Below are positions 9,765 to 18,654 of a DNA stretch of 64,000 nucleotides, piece by piece. The notes under the pieces were generated by a model. It was not told the origin of the DNA and searched no databases. It saw only the letters and a program-made list of their open reading frames with translations. Both the position numbers and the translations under genes were made by a program. The stretch spans positions 1,934,001 to 1,998,000 of the forward strand of contig NZ_CP090557.1 of assembly GCF_021484805.1 (NCBI RefSeq), given 5' to 3'. The number at the start of each line of letters is the position of its first letter. Within the stretch, counting starts at the first letter, position 1. This stretch comes from Tellurirhabdus bombi. Lineage in GTDB: Bacteria > Bacteroidota > Bacteroidia > Cytophagales > Spirosomataceae.

Positions 9765-10406
9765 TTAGAAGAAAGAGATCCGAAGAACCCAGGGACTACC
9801 GTAAACATACTGCGAATAAACATCAGCATTGTAGTTTACGTTATAAAGCGCTGATAGGTTAATGCCCGCCAAACGTCCAACGCGTTGGGAGTAAGTGAGC
9901 CCAATCAGCGGGGCAGTTACCCAACGACGGCGGTACTCCTGAGCAAGCTGATCGGCGTAGCGAATGTTGTTGCCTTCGTATTCAACGTGCGCATACAGAT
10001 GAGGAACCAGGCTTGGAACTGCTTCATACATTGCAAAAGCCCGTCCGCCGTATTGGTTAGACTGATCGGTAACAGTCTGGTTGGCGTATCTCAATTTATA
10101 GCGGTAATACGTATAATTTATGCCAAGTCCGGCGATGAGCCGTTCAGAAGCCTGATAAGCAACAACGGGCGAGACGCCAATAATCAAAGGCGTTCCAATG
10201 CGGGAATTGCCAAATTGAAGTGAGCTAATGCCACCTCCAAAGCGGAGGCGCTGGCTAAACGGAAGCGGCTCGCCATCGGGAGTCTGGGTTCTTAGGGGTT
10301 CCCGGCCTTGGTCGCGGCGGTCTTCCGGGTCTTCAGTAATCTGTCCAAATGCAAATCCGCTGCTCAGGAGCAGCAGCAAAAACAAATACTTCTGTATCAA
10401 TTTCAT
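9765..10406 (-). CDS. predicted outer-membrane beta-barrel protein
   Basis: Small exported protein of 213 residues with a clear signal peptide (KLIQKY, LFLLLLLSSGF, cleavage near AFGQ). The mature part has alternating polar and hydrophobic residues and many Tyr (for example LGINYTYYRYKLRY). It ends SPWVLRISFF, a terminal aromatic residue as in many outer-membrane barrels. I recognise no named family. Monocistronic and followed by the 32-base palindrome. Confidence 0.7.
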   Translation of the reverse strand: MKLIQKYLFLLLLLSSGFAFGQITEDPEDRRDQGREPLRTQTPDGEPLPFSQRLRFGGGISSLQFGNSRIGTPLIIGVSPVVAYQASERLIAGLGINYTYYRYKLRYANQTVTDQSNQYGGRAFAMYEAVPSLVPHLYAHVEYEGNNIRYADQLAQEYRRRWVTAPLIGLTYSQRVGRLAGINLSALYNVNYNADVYSQYVYGSPWVLRISFF

Positions 10407-10486
10407 GCTGTAAGTTTACGGGAAAAAAGTTATTCTTTGTAATAAACGAAAGAGACTCCTTTTTGGTCTGAATGGTTGCAATTTAG

Positions 10487-11119
10487 TCAAAACTCAAACT
10501 CCTTTACTTCCGGGTCGTTGAGGAGCTGCTTCGTGCAGTTTTCGTGGGCTTTAGCTGAACCCGTTACTTTCCAGCTACCAATCATTTTAGAGCCAATTTT
10601 TTGCTGTATTTCCCGTTGCCAGGAAAGACCGCAAGTCTCAAAAGTTTTCTCGTAATTTTCCAGGGTTTTATGCTTAAAATCCGTTGTAATCCGGTAGCTA
10701 CGTGTCTGGTTAAGGCGGCCAATTAGCCGGACCAGGCTGGGTAAAAAAAGAAGCGTTAGCAAGATAAAACCGAAACCACTGAACGCCACATCGTAGAATC
10801 CGCCGCCCAGCGACATGCCAATGGCCGCGACCGCCCAAATGGTAGCTGCTGTGGTCAGGCCCCGCACACTGTTTGCCTGCCGGAAAATGATGCCCGCTCC
10901 CAGAAAGCCAATGCCATTGACGATATTGGCGGCAACACGGTCACGCTCGATGCCCAGTCGTTGAGAGACAATCGTGAAAAGAGCCGCGCCAACGCAGATC
11001 AGAATGGTAGTGCGCAGGCCAGCGGCTTTACTGCGGTATTCGCGCTCGGCTCCGATGAGTCCGCCCAACACCACGGCCAGTAACAGTTTATAAAAATCTT
11101 CTTCACGGAAAGCGATCAT
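10487..11119 (-). CDS. MgtC/SapB family membrane protein
   Basis: Protein of about 210 residues with four or five N-terminal membrane segments and a C-terminal soluble domain of about 80 residues. Family signatures are LGGLIGAEREYRSKAAGLRT and NIVNGIGFLGAGII. Members include virulence-associated MgtC, linked to low-magnesium adaptation, and many of unknown role. The ATG at 11119 was chosen because it opens directly into the family's usual start (MIAFREEDFYKLLLAV). An in-frame ATG at 11212 would add 31 residues unlike the family. It is divergent from uvrA. Confidence 0.87.
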   Translation of the reverse strand: MIAFREEDFYKLLLAVVLGGLIGAEREYRSKAAGLRTTILICVGAALFTIVSQRLGIERDRVAANIVNGIGFLGAGIIFRQANSVRGLTTAATIWAVAAIGMSLGGGFYDVAFSGFGFILLTLLFLPSLVRLIGRLNQTRSYRITTDFKHKTLENYEKTFETCGLSWQREIQQKIGSKMIGSWKVTGSAKAHENCTKQLLNDPEVKEFEF

Positions 11120-11262
11120 AGTCAGGCCATTTTCTAGCGCCGGAAAAACAAAAATTGAGGCACGAAATAAGTCCGGTTCCTCTTCGAAAACAAGTGAACC
11201 GAAAGAAACCATAAAGACTGAAAAACCGTTAGTCTTCAGATAGGGTTTGCTAAATTTACAGA

Positions 11263-14145
11263 ATGAATATATCCGTTAGTCCGTCGGCACAGGCCGACTT
11301 TGAACGGCTTGACCCCAAGCAATATATTATCATCAAAGGTGCCCGCGTACACAATCTGAAAAATATCGACGTTGCCATTCCGCGCAATGAACTGGTTGTG
11401 ATTACGGGTTTGTCCGGGTCGGGAAAATCGTCGCTGGCGTTTGATACGCTCTTTGCCGAAGGCCAGCGCATGTATGTCGAAAGTTTGAGTAGCTACGCCC
11501 GGCAGTTTTTGGGCCGGATGGAAAAACCGGAAGTAGACTATATCAAAGGTGTTTCGCCCGCCATTGCCATCGAGCAGAAAGTGACCACGCGCAATCCCCG
11601 TTCGACGGTTGGCACGTCTACCGAAATCTACGATTACTTAAAACTTCTTTTTGCCCGTTCAGGCGTTACGTATTCACCCATTTCGGGCCGCGAAGTCCGC
11701 AAAGATACCGTAACCGATGTAGTTGACTACCTGTATTCGTTTGCCGATGGCCAGCGGGTTATGGTGATGGCTCCGTTGCACATTCGCGAAGGACGTGCCC
11801 TGGCTGATGAGCTGAAAATTCTGTTGCAGAAAGGCTATACCCGGATCGTAGCGGATGGAGAAGTGCTGTTTATGGAAGACCTGCTGGAAGACCAGGCCAA
11901 GGCTGCTACCGTGAAGCCGGGCAAGCTGGAAATCCTGATCGACCGGGGAACGGTTCAGTACGACGCCAGCGGTCAACCCGACGAAAATACGCAATACCGC
12001 TTTTCGGATTCCGTGCAGACTGCTTTTGCGGAAGGAGAGGGAATCTGCCGGGTGGACGTGGTTGGTCAGGAGTCGCGCTTATTTTCCGATAAGTTTGAGC
12101 TGGACGGTATTGTTTTCGAAGAGCCGAGCGTCAATTTGTTTACGTTCAATAACCCATACGGAGCCTGCCGCCGTTGCGATGGTTTTGGTAAAGTGCTGGG
12201 CATCGATCCTGATCTGGTTATACCCGACAAAAATCTGTCGGTCTTTGAAGGCGCCATTGCGCCCTGGCGAAGCGAGAAAATGAGCGAGGAGTTTTTGAAG
12301 CCTTTGCTGAAAAACGGCATTCGCTTCGACTTCCCGATTCACCGGCCTTACAAAGATCTTTCAACAGCGGAAAAAGACGTGCTTTGGACGGGAAATCAGT
12401 TTTTCCAGGGTCTGAACGCCTTTTTTGATTTTGTTGAAAGCCAGACTTACAAGGTCCAATACCGGGTCATGCTGTCGCGCTACCGGGGTAAAACGACCTG
12501 CCCGGAATGCCGGGGTTCGCGGCTGCGGAAAGACGCCAGTTATGTCAAGGTCGCCGAGAAGTCGATCACCGATCTGGTTTTGATGCCGATTAGTGAAGTG
12601 GTAACGCTATTCCGAACGCTTGAATTACCTGCTCATCAACAACAGGTTGCCAAGCGGATTTTAGTCGAAATTGGCAACCGCCTTGACTATATGGAGCGGG
12701 TTGGTTTAGGGTATTTAACCCTTAATCGCCTGACAAATTCGCTATCGGGCGGTGAATATCAGCGCATTAAACTGGCTACGTCACTTGGCTCGGCGCTGGT
12801 AGGTTCCATGTATATTCTGGATGAACCAAGCATTGGGCTGCACCCGCGCGACACCAAGCGACTGATCAGCGTGCTGGAGTCACTGCGCGACATGGGTAAC
12901 ACCGTGATTGTGGTAGAGCACGAAGAAGAAGTAATGCGGGCCGCCAACCAACTGATTGATATTGGTCCGGATGCGGGCTTAAATGGGGGTCATTTGGTAT
13001 TTCAGGGAACTTGGGACGAAATCACGAGTGAAGAAAAGAAAGCAGAGCGGGAGAATTCGCAGACGCATTCGTATACCATTGATTTTCTGACCGGTCAGGA
13101 AACGGTGCCCGTGCCTAAATTCCGGCGGAAAGCCACGCATTGGATCGACGTGACGAAGGCCAGAGAAAATAACCTGAAAGACGTAGACGTACAATTTCCG
13201 CTGAACACCTTAACGGTCGTAACTGGCGTTAGCGGTTCCGGGAAGTCGACGCTCATTCGGAAGGTGCTCTTCCCGGCGCTGAGCCGTCTGAAGGGCAGCG
13301 GTACGGAAGAAGCCGGAAAGCACGACAGTCTCGGTGGATCACTCGACCGCATTGCCGCCGTGGAAATGATCGACCAGAATCCGATTGGAAAATCCAGCCG
13401 CTCCAACCCGGTCACGTACATTAAAGCCTACGATTATCTGCGGCAGGTGATGGCGGACCAGCCCATCGCGAAAGCCCGTGGCTACAAACCCTCGCATTTC
13501 TCATTTAACGTAGACGGTGGACGCTGCGAAGTGTGCCAGGGCGAAGGCGTGGTGAAGATCGAGATGCAGTTCATGGCCGATATTTACCTGAAATGCGAAG
13601 GCTGTAAAGGGAAACGCTTTAAACAAGAAGTGCTGGAAGTAAACCTGCACGAAAAGAATGTGTCCGACATTCTGGACATGACGGTCGATGAGGCCATCGA
13701 GTTTTTCAAACAGGCCGAGCAAAAAATGGTCGAAAAGCTGTTGCCGCTCCAAGAGGTTGGTTTGGGCTATATCACGCTGGGCCAGTCGTCGAATACATTG
13801 TCGGGCGGTGAGGCGCAACGCGTGAAGCTAGCTTCGTTTTTAGGAAAGGGTAATCCAAACAAAGGGAAAACGCTCTTTATCTTTGACGAACCAACCACGG
13901 GCTTGCACTTCCACGATATTCGCAAACTCCTCAAAGCCATCAACGCGCTGGTTGATCAGGGCGATTCGGTGATTATTATTGAGCACAATACCGAAGTCAT
14001 TAAATCGGCTGATTACATCATTGACCTTGGGCTGGAAGGCGGCGAAGCAGGAGGATATATTACCTTCACGGGCACACCCGAGGAAATGGCTAAACTGCCG
14101 GAAGGAGAGAATTATACCGCCGATTTTTTACGGGAGAAACTATAG
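11263..14145 (+). CDS. uvrA: excinuclease ABC subunit A
   Basis: DNA damage recognition ATPase of nucleotide excision repair, acting with UvrB. At 960 residues it is the full family length. The first Walker A is GLSGSGKSS (49-57) and the second GVSGSGKST (about 653-661). Both ABC signatures are present ([11 protein letters not shown] and [11 protein letters not shown]), each followed by a Walker B ([11 protein letters not shown] and [11 protein letters not shown]). Zinc-finger CxxC pairs are visible, including CRRC, CPEC, CEVC and CEGC. Monocistronic; the next gene is convergent, 11 bases away. Confidence 0.98.
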   Translation: MNISVSPSAQADFERLDPKQYIIIKGARVHNLKNIDVAIPRNELVVITGLSGSGKSSLAFDTLFAEGQRMYVESLSSYARQFLGRMEKPEVDYIKGVSPAIAIEQKVTTRNPRSTVGTSTEIYDYLKLLFARSGVTYSPISGREVRKDTVTDVVDYLYSFADGQRVMVMAPLHIREGRALADELKILLQKGYTRIVADGEVLFMEDLLEDQAKAATVKPGKLEILIDRGTVQYDASGQPDENTQYRFSDSVQTAFAEGEGICRVDVVGQESRLFSDKFELDGIVFEEPSVNLFTFNNPYGACRRCDGFGKVLGIDPDLVIPDKNLSVFEGAIAPWRSEKMSEEFLKPLLKNGIRFDFPIHRPYKDLSTAEKDVLWTGNQFFQGLNAFFDFVESQTYKVQYRVMLSRYRGKTTCPECRGSRLRKDASYVKVAEKSITDLVLMPISEVVTLFRTLELPAHQQQVAKRILVEIGNRLDYMERVGLGYLTLNRLTNSLSGGEYQRIKLATSLGSALVGSMYILDEPSIGLHPRDTKRLISVLESLRDMGNTVIVVEHEEEVMRAANQLIDIGPDAGLNGGHLVFQGTWDEITSEEKKAERENSQTHSYTIDFLTGQETVPVPKFRRKATHWIDVTKARENNLKDVDVQFPLNTLTVVTGVSGSGKSTLIRKVLFPALSRLKGSGTEEAGKHDSLGGSLDRIAAVEMIDQNPIGKSSRSNPVTYIKAYDYLRQVMADQPIAKARGYKPSHFSFNVDGGRCEVCQGEGVVKIEMQFMADIYLKCEGCKGKRFKQEVLEVNLHEKNVSDILDMTVDEAIEFFKQAEQKMVEKLLPLQEVGLGYITLGQSSNTLSGGEAQRVKLASFLGKGNPNKGKTLFIFDEPTTGLHFHDIRKLLKAINALVDQGDSVIIIEHNTEVIKSADYIIDLGLEGGEAGGYITFTGTPEEMAKLPEGENYTADFLREKL

Positions 14146-14156
14146 GTATTTCTGAT

Positions 14157-14513
14157 TTAGAATACGTTAATTTTTGCCAGGTGTAGCCCATAAAAGAAAA
14201 GCAGGTAGACGATCGCGAAGCCGAGCGAAAGCCCGAAATAGCGGTAAATCGGACGACTGCTTTTCTTAAATACCGCCAGAACCAGATTAAGGGTTACGGC
14301 AGGAATAGCGACTAGAAAATTAACGATGCAGAAAACGCCAATAAGACTCGTCGCGAAAAGGGCAGGTTCGAAAATCAGACCACCGAAAACGCCATAGATA
14401 GCACCCATTACAAATCCGACCGCCATGAAATAAAGCGCGTAGCGGATCCCTGATTTAACCTGAAAAGCAAACCAGGAGAGCGAGGTTGGTGGCGTAGGAA
14501 GGGTAGGATTCAT
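14157..14513 (-). CDS. small hypothetical membrane protein
   Basis: 118 residues with three long hydrophobic stretches (about 28-50, 53-83 and 92-112) and little else. I recognise no family. It starts 15 bases after the PepSY protein on the same strand, so the two are probably cotranscribed and it may assist that protein at the inner membrane. This link rests on position only. Confidence 0.7.
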   Translation of the reverse strand: MNPTLPTPPTSLSWFAFQVKSGIRYALYFMAVGFVMGAIYGVFGGLIFEPALFATSLIGVFCIVNFLVAIPAVTLNLVLAVFKKSSRPIYRYFGLSLGFAIVYLLFFYGLHLAKINVF

Positions 14514-14528
14514 GAACTTAAGAGGGGA

Positions 14529-15725
14529 TTATTTTATTTTTTGAGACTCGCTCTGGCTTGCGGCTGGGCGGGTCTTTTTCTTTTTACCCCGCCAGCGCGG
14601 AAGCCAGATAAGAATACCCGTTACGAAGAGTACGGACGGAATCAAAGAAGCAACAAAGGCCAGCGCCCGGGTGATGTTCCCACCAAAGGTGCCGTAGTGA
14701 AAAGGCTCGACCCAGTTTAAATACATCTTCCCGGTGTTGGGTAAGTCTTTGGCGCTGTTGAAGTTAATTTTCCCGGAATATTGATCAATGTAAATAAAAT
14801 TCTTGTCGCCGGTTTGCGTTACGTGCGGGCTACTCGAATACACCGCATAGATGCCTGTTTGCTCCAGGGGGAAACCCACGCCTTCAATATTGGTATCGGC
14901 TGGTAATGCGCGTAAAGCAGTCGCCACGGCAGAATCCAAAGGTAGCGGTTTGGCCCCTTGCCTATAAACCGACTTGCTATTCAGAATTTGATCCAGGGAT
15001 TTAGGCTTTTCAAAACTGACCAGATACATAACCGGCGCCAGAATGGCCAGAAACGTAATGACAGCGCCTGTTAGGGCAATCAGCAGAATAAAAGGAGAGA
15101 AATAAAACCCCAATACCTGGTGTAGATCGTAAGTCTGACGGGCAAAACTGGCGTTTTTTCGGAACGTAAGCCGACTCTTGAGGTGCTTCCACTGCTTCGG
15201 AATCCACAAGCGTAAACCGCTGATGATCAGGATAACTAAAATGAGTGAACAAGTGCCGACAATGTATTGACCAACAACCGGTATAAGCAGGCTGCGGTGA
15301 ATTTCCAGAACAATCCCGATGAAATAGGAGTCGTGTAGGCGCGTTCCAGTTACCTGGCCCGTGTAGGGATTAACAAAAATTTCTTTTTCGTAATCTTTCA
15401 AACGGAGATGATAGGCCAGGTTTTCGTCGCTTTCACCTTCCGGTTTGAAAAGAAAAGCCAGCTCCCAGGTAGGGTGGTCGCGTTTCAGTTGTTCCGCAAT
15501 CTGTTGAAAGGATAGTTTGGCCGCTTGTTTAGGGGCGGCAACCTCATAAAGCTTTGCATTGAGGTCATGATCAATTTCATCTCGGAAAACTAGAATGGTT
15601 CCGGTGAGGCTGACAATGAAAATAACCGTTCCTGCCAAGAGTCCCAGCCAGACATGCCACTTCCCGTACCATTTTTTCTGATGACTAGCCCAGTTTTTTC
15701 TTTTGGAAAAAGGTGTCGGTTCCAC
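14529..15725 (-). CDS. PepSY-associated membrane protein
   Basis: Inner-membrane protein of 398 residues with four membrane segments, near 26-46, 155-175, 210-235 and 355-378. The first follows KKWYGKWHVWLGLLAG, and a His-containing segment includes TYDLHQVLGFYFSP; both are typical of PepSY_TM proteins. Periplasmic PepSY-like regions lie between the segments. In Bacteroidota these often sit beside TonB-dependent siderophore receptors and are thought to act as ferric-siderophore reductases, but no receptor is present here. The start is GTG: an in-frame stop lies seven codons upstream and no early ATG exists. The C-terminus is basic. Confidence 0.87.
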   Translation of the reverse strand: MEPTPFSKRKNWASHQKKWYGKWHVWLGLLAGTVIFIVSLTGTILVFRDEIDHDLNAKLYEVAAPKQAAKLSFQQIAEQLKRDHPTWELAFLFKPEGESDENLAYHLRLKDYEKEIFVNPYTGQVTGTRLHDSYFIGIVLEIHRSLLIPVVGQYIVGTCSLILVILIISGLRLWIPKQWKHLKSRLTFRKNASFARQTYDLHQVLGFYFSPFILLIALTGAVITFLAILAPVMYLVSFEKPKSLDQILNSKSVYRQGAKPLPLDSAVATALRALPADTNIEGVGFPLEQTGIYAVYSSSPHVTQTGDKNFIYIDQYSGKINFNSAKDLPNTGKMYLNWVEPFHYGTFGGNITRALAFVASLIPSVLFVTGILIWLPRWRGKKKKTRPAASQSESQKIK

Positions 15726-15788
15726 GCTGGATTTTGATTGTCAATTAATTATGAAACAATCATTTTTAGCATACAATTCTAATGCAAC

Positions 15789-15801
15789 TCACTGTCAGTG
15801 A
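15789..15801. promoter_or_regulatory. 13-base palindrome, possible operator
   Basis: TCACTG-T-CAGTGA lies between the candidate -7 element and the GTG start of the PepSY gene, where a repressor could act. No known operator was matched. Confidence 0.3.
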
Positions 15802-15845
15802 AGCTTAGCCCAGTTTGTGCTATTTATACTGCTTCTAAATAATGA

Positions 15846-15853
15846 CAAATATA
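15846..15853 (-). promoter_or_regulatory. -7 element TATATTTG
   Basis: Exact TANNTTTG match on the minus strand, 120 bases upstream of the PepSY gene. It would give a long leader containing the 15789 palindrome. Confidence 0.4.
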
Positions 15854-16035
15854 TGGAATAATCAACCAACCGGTCAGGGGAAGAGATATTTTGAAAGAGC
15901 AAGAATAAAGCGCAAACTGGCGTAAAAGAAGAAATACGGAACTATAAAGAGACGCTAGAAGTAGAGCGAACGAACGGGTAATCAAATGAAGAGACCAACT
16001 GCTAAACGGAATTGACAGACAGGCTACTTAAAAAA

Positions 16036-16066
16036 TCTGGCGAATGATCGAATGTCATTCGCCAGA
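16036..16066 (-). terminator. rho-independent terminator of the Gfo/Idh gene
   Basis: A 12-bp stem (TCTGGCGAATGA and its complement) with a 7-base loop lies 12 bases past the stop. On the minus strand it is followed by a run of T residues. Confidence 0.85.
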
Positions 16067-16078
16067 CCAACAAGCACT

Positions 16079-17437
16079 CTAAACGGCAATGGTTTTGCCT
16101 GGTACCGCAACCGGATAAAAACCATCCTGATTCGGCAGTATCTTAGGCATGGCATCCCAGGACAGCTGTGTTGGGAATAGATCGATCTGTGAATTCAGGG
16201 CTTCGTCCCAAGTAACCATTTTGCCCGAATAAGTCGCCATACGACCCATGATGGCGGTCATCGTACTTTTTGCTCCGTTCTCGGCGTCGGCAAATTTGTA
16301 CTGGTTTTTGGCAAGTGCCTCAAACAGTTCGTCGTGCTCGATCTGGTAAGCGTTGGCTTTCGGATCGATGGTGTGCGAGAAGAGCGTTTTCCCTTTGTAA
16401 TCCATCAGGGCATTGGCACGTCCTCCGAACGAATCGATGCGGCCTTTCGTACCGACAAACATCTCGTCTACCTTGCTGTAGGTTCCTTCGTAGTGGCGGC
16501 ACTGGCTGTTGATGGTCGTACCGTCGGCATACTTGAAGTCTACAATATGGTGGTCGAAAATCTCGCCATAATCTTTGCCCGTGCGCACCTCACGGCCACC
16601 CGTCCCCTGGCAGGATACCGGATAACTACCTTTTACCCAGTTGGCTACATCGATATTGTGAACGTGTTGTTCGTTAATGTGATCGCCGCAGAGCCAGTTA
16701 AAATAATACCAATTACGCATCTGGTAATCCATTTCCGTCTGACCAGCCTGACGCGGTTTCACCCAAACGCCCCCGCTAACCCAGTATACCGAGCCGCCTA
16801 CAATGTCGCCAATGGCTCCATCGTGAATGCGCTTGATCATCTCACGGTAGTTTGGCTGGTAATGGCGCTGTAAGCCAACGACCACGTTCAATTTTTTCTT
16901 TTTCGCCTCTTCCGCCGCTGCCAGCACTCTCCGGATACCCGGCGCATCGGTTGCCACTGGTTTCTCCATGAAAACGTGCTTGTTTTGCTTCACGGCTTCC
17001 TCGAAGTGCATCGGACGGAAACCCGGAGGGGTGGCCAGAATAACCACGTCGGCCAGCGGAATGGCCTGTTTGTAGGCATCGAATCCAACAAAGCGGCGTT
17101 CGGCGGGCACATCTACTCGCTTGGCAATCTCCGGCTTCATGTTCAGGTTCTTGTAGGCCGATTCCAGACGGTCACTAAAAGCGTCTGCCATCGCTACAAC
17201 TTTGACATTTTGCTTTGTGCTCAATGCCTGCATGGCCGCGCCTGTTCCCCGGCCTCCACAGCCAATCAAGGCAACCTTGATCGTGTCATCCGCCGAAGAA
17301 TGGAATCCGTAGCCGGACGCAAAAGAAGGTAAAGTGGCTAACAGAGTACTGCCTGTTAGTAAGCCTGATTTCTTCAGAAAATCGCGGCGACCGTGATCCG
17401 ACATTCCGGAATCCCGGTGGTTGGAGTGGTTTGACAT
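16079..17437 (-). CDS. Tat-exported Gfo/Idh/MocA family oxidoreductase
   Basis: NAD(P)-dependent sugar or cyclitol oxidoreductase-like protein of 452 residues. The N-terminus has a twin-arginine signal (Arg17, Arg18, DFLKK, then a hydrophobic stretch), so it is probably folded with its cofactor and exported to the periplasm. The Rossmann nucleotide site is IGCGGRGTG (58-66), and the family motif EKP is at 158-160. It lies 26 bases after the formylglycine-generating-enzyme-like gene on the same strand, so an operon is likely. The substrate cannot be deduced. Secreted Gfo/Idh proteins are common in Bacteroidota glycan metabolism. Confidence 0.92.
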   Translation of the reverse strand: MSNHSNHRDSGMSDHGRRDFLKKSGLLTGSTLLATLPSFASGYGFHSSADDTIKVALIGCGGRGTGAAMQALSTKQNVKVVAMADAFSDRLESAYKNLNMKPEIAKRVDVPAERRFVGFDAYKQAIPLADVVILATPPGFRPMHFEEAVKQNKHVFMEKPVATDAPGIRRVLAAAEEAKKKKLNVVVGLQRHYQPNYREMIKRIHDGAIGDIVGGSVYWVSGGVWVKPRQAGQTEMDYQMRNWYYFNWLCGDHINEQHVHNIDVANWVKGSYPVSCQGTGGREVRTGKDYGEIFDHHIVDFKYADGTTINSQCRHYEGTYSKVDEMFVGTKGRIDSFGGRANALMDYKGKTLFSHTIDPKANAYQIEHDELFEALAKNQYKFADAENGAKSTMTAIMGRMATYSGKMVTWDEALNSQIDLFPTQLSWDAMPKILPNQDGFYPVAVPGKTIAV

Positions 17438-17463
17438 ATCGTTAGGGGTTTATATGCTAGTTT

Positions 17464-18453
17464 TTAGTAATCTTCCATCAACGGCGGGTTGTAATACGCC
17501 TTAATCTCCTCTTCGCTCGGTTTTACCAGAGGCCGTACCACCCGGAAGCCTACAAAGGAGGCGCTGGTAAGCCACCATTCACTTTTAGGCGTTTGGGGGT
17601 CAAGAATCTTCCACGACGGATCAGACGGAATACGGGAGGCGGAACGTGCCACAACGGCATCATCGTCCCACGAACCACCGCGTACGGCGTTTGGATACAG
17701 AACTGTTACTTTAGCGTAAGGCTCCTTTACAGTACCTTTGGCTTTTTTGGCATAGTAGTCTGGATAATATTGATCCAGCGTCCATTCCATAACGTTGCCG
17801 TGCATGTCGTGCAGGCCCCAGGGGTTCGGTTTTTTCTTGCCGACCTGCTTGTAAGCACCGTTACTATTGCTTTTGTTCCATCCGTACTGATCCATCATCT
17901 TCGGATCATCACCAAAAGAATAAGCCGTTTTGGTGCCTGCCCGGCAAGCATATTCCCATTCCGCTTCGGTTGGAAGACGGTAGAAAATGCCGGTCTTGGC
18001 GTAGAGCCAGGCGCAAAAATGAATGGCCGCGTATTGCGTCATGTTGATGGCCGGATAACCCGCCCGGCCCATGCCAAAAGACATATCCACATAAGGCGGA
18101 CTAGGGCGTGTCGAGGCATCGGTTTTGGCCAGATCGAAGCCGGGATTCTGGGCGGCCATTTCCTTTTCCATGTTGTGAAAAGCGAACAGGTCGTATAAAT
18201 CCCAGGTAATTTCCATCTTGCCCATCCAGAACGGCTCAATTTTTACAGAATGCTGCGGTCCTTCGTCGGCTTTTCGGCCTTTCTCGGTTGCCGGACTCCC
18301 CATCATAAACGTTCCCCCCGGAATAGCCACCAGGTCGTATTTTAGTTTACTTCCCGGAATGTCCTGCGTATATGACTTTAACTCTGGTGTTTGAGCCTGT
18401 ACTAAGCCGGTAAGCAGAAAGAACAAACAGCCCCAAAAAGAAATTTTAAACAT
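17464..18453 (-). CDS. formylglycine-generating-enzyme-like (SUMF1 domain) exported protein
   Basis: 329 residues with a signal peptide (about 1-20, ending QAQ) and one FGE-sulfatase domain. Characteristic stretches are IPGGTFMMGSP, RLPTEAEWEYACRAGT, NPWGLHDMHGNVMEWT and VRGGSWDD. True formylglycine-generating enzymes activate sulfatases, but the domain is also widely used in non-enzymatic or other roles. No sulfatase lies in the window, so only the fold is certain. It is the first gene of a probable pair with the Gfo/Idh protein. Confidence 0.9.
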   Translation of the reverse strand: MFKISFWGCLFFLLTGLVQAQTPELKSYTQDIPGSKLKYDLVAIPGGTFMMGSPATEKGRKADEGPQHSVKIEPFWMGKMEITWDLYDLFAFHNMEKEMAAQNPGFDLAKTDASTRPSPPYVDMSFGMGRAGYPAINMTQYAAIHFCAWLYAKTGIFYRLPTEAEWEYACRAGTKTAYSFGDDPKMMDQYGWNKSNSNGAYKQVGKKKPNPWGLHDMHGNVMEWTLDQYYPDYYAKKAKGTVKEPYAKVTVLYPNAVRGGSWDDDAVVARSASRIPSDPSWKILDPQTPKSEWWLTSASFVGFRVVRPLVKPSEEEIKAYYNPPLMEDY

Positions 18454-18466
18454 GAAAAAGAGTATA

Positions 18467-18474
18467 CAAAGGTA
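18467..18474 (-). promoter_or_regulatory. -7 element TACCTTTG
   Basis: Exact TANNTTTG match on the minus strand just upstream of the ATG at 18453. The leader would be only about 8 bases, so transcription may start elsewhere. Confidence 0.35.
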
Positions 18475-18597
18475 AGATTACAAAGTAAAAGAGTGTAGAG
18501 TAATAATTTTAATAGTAAATCTCCACTTTTTTTTTGAAGAAGCAGTACTACAGCCATATGCATCCGCTTAAAGCTGTGGCTTTCGGTTAGAATCGCG

Positions 18598-18605
18598 TAA
18601 TTTTG
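18598..18605 (+). promoter_or_regulatory. -7 element TAATTTTG
   Basis: Exact TANNTTTG match 49 bases upstream of the ABC-F gene. The -33 region is only weakly similar to consensus. Confidence 0.45.
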
Positions 18606-18654
18606 TGTAGTACCAATGCGCCACTTCTGAGAAGCGGACGCTTAATTTTTTTAC

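Larger units (their letters stand above)
15726..16078. other. 353-base noncoding gap with promoter-like and palindromic sites
   Basis: AT-rich gap upstream of the PepSY gene and downstream of the Gfo/Idh gene. It holds a minus-strand TATATTTG (15846-15853), a 13-base palindrome (15789-15801) and a hairpin terminator (16036-16066). No gene or RNA is recognised. Confidence 0.6.
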
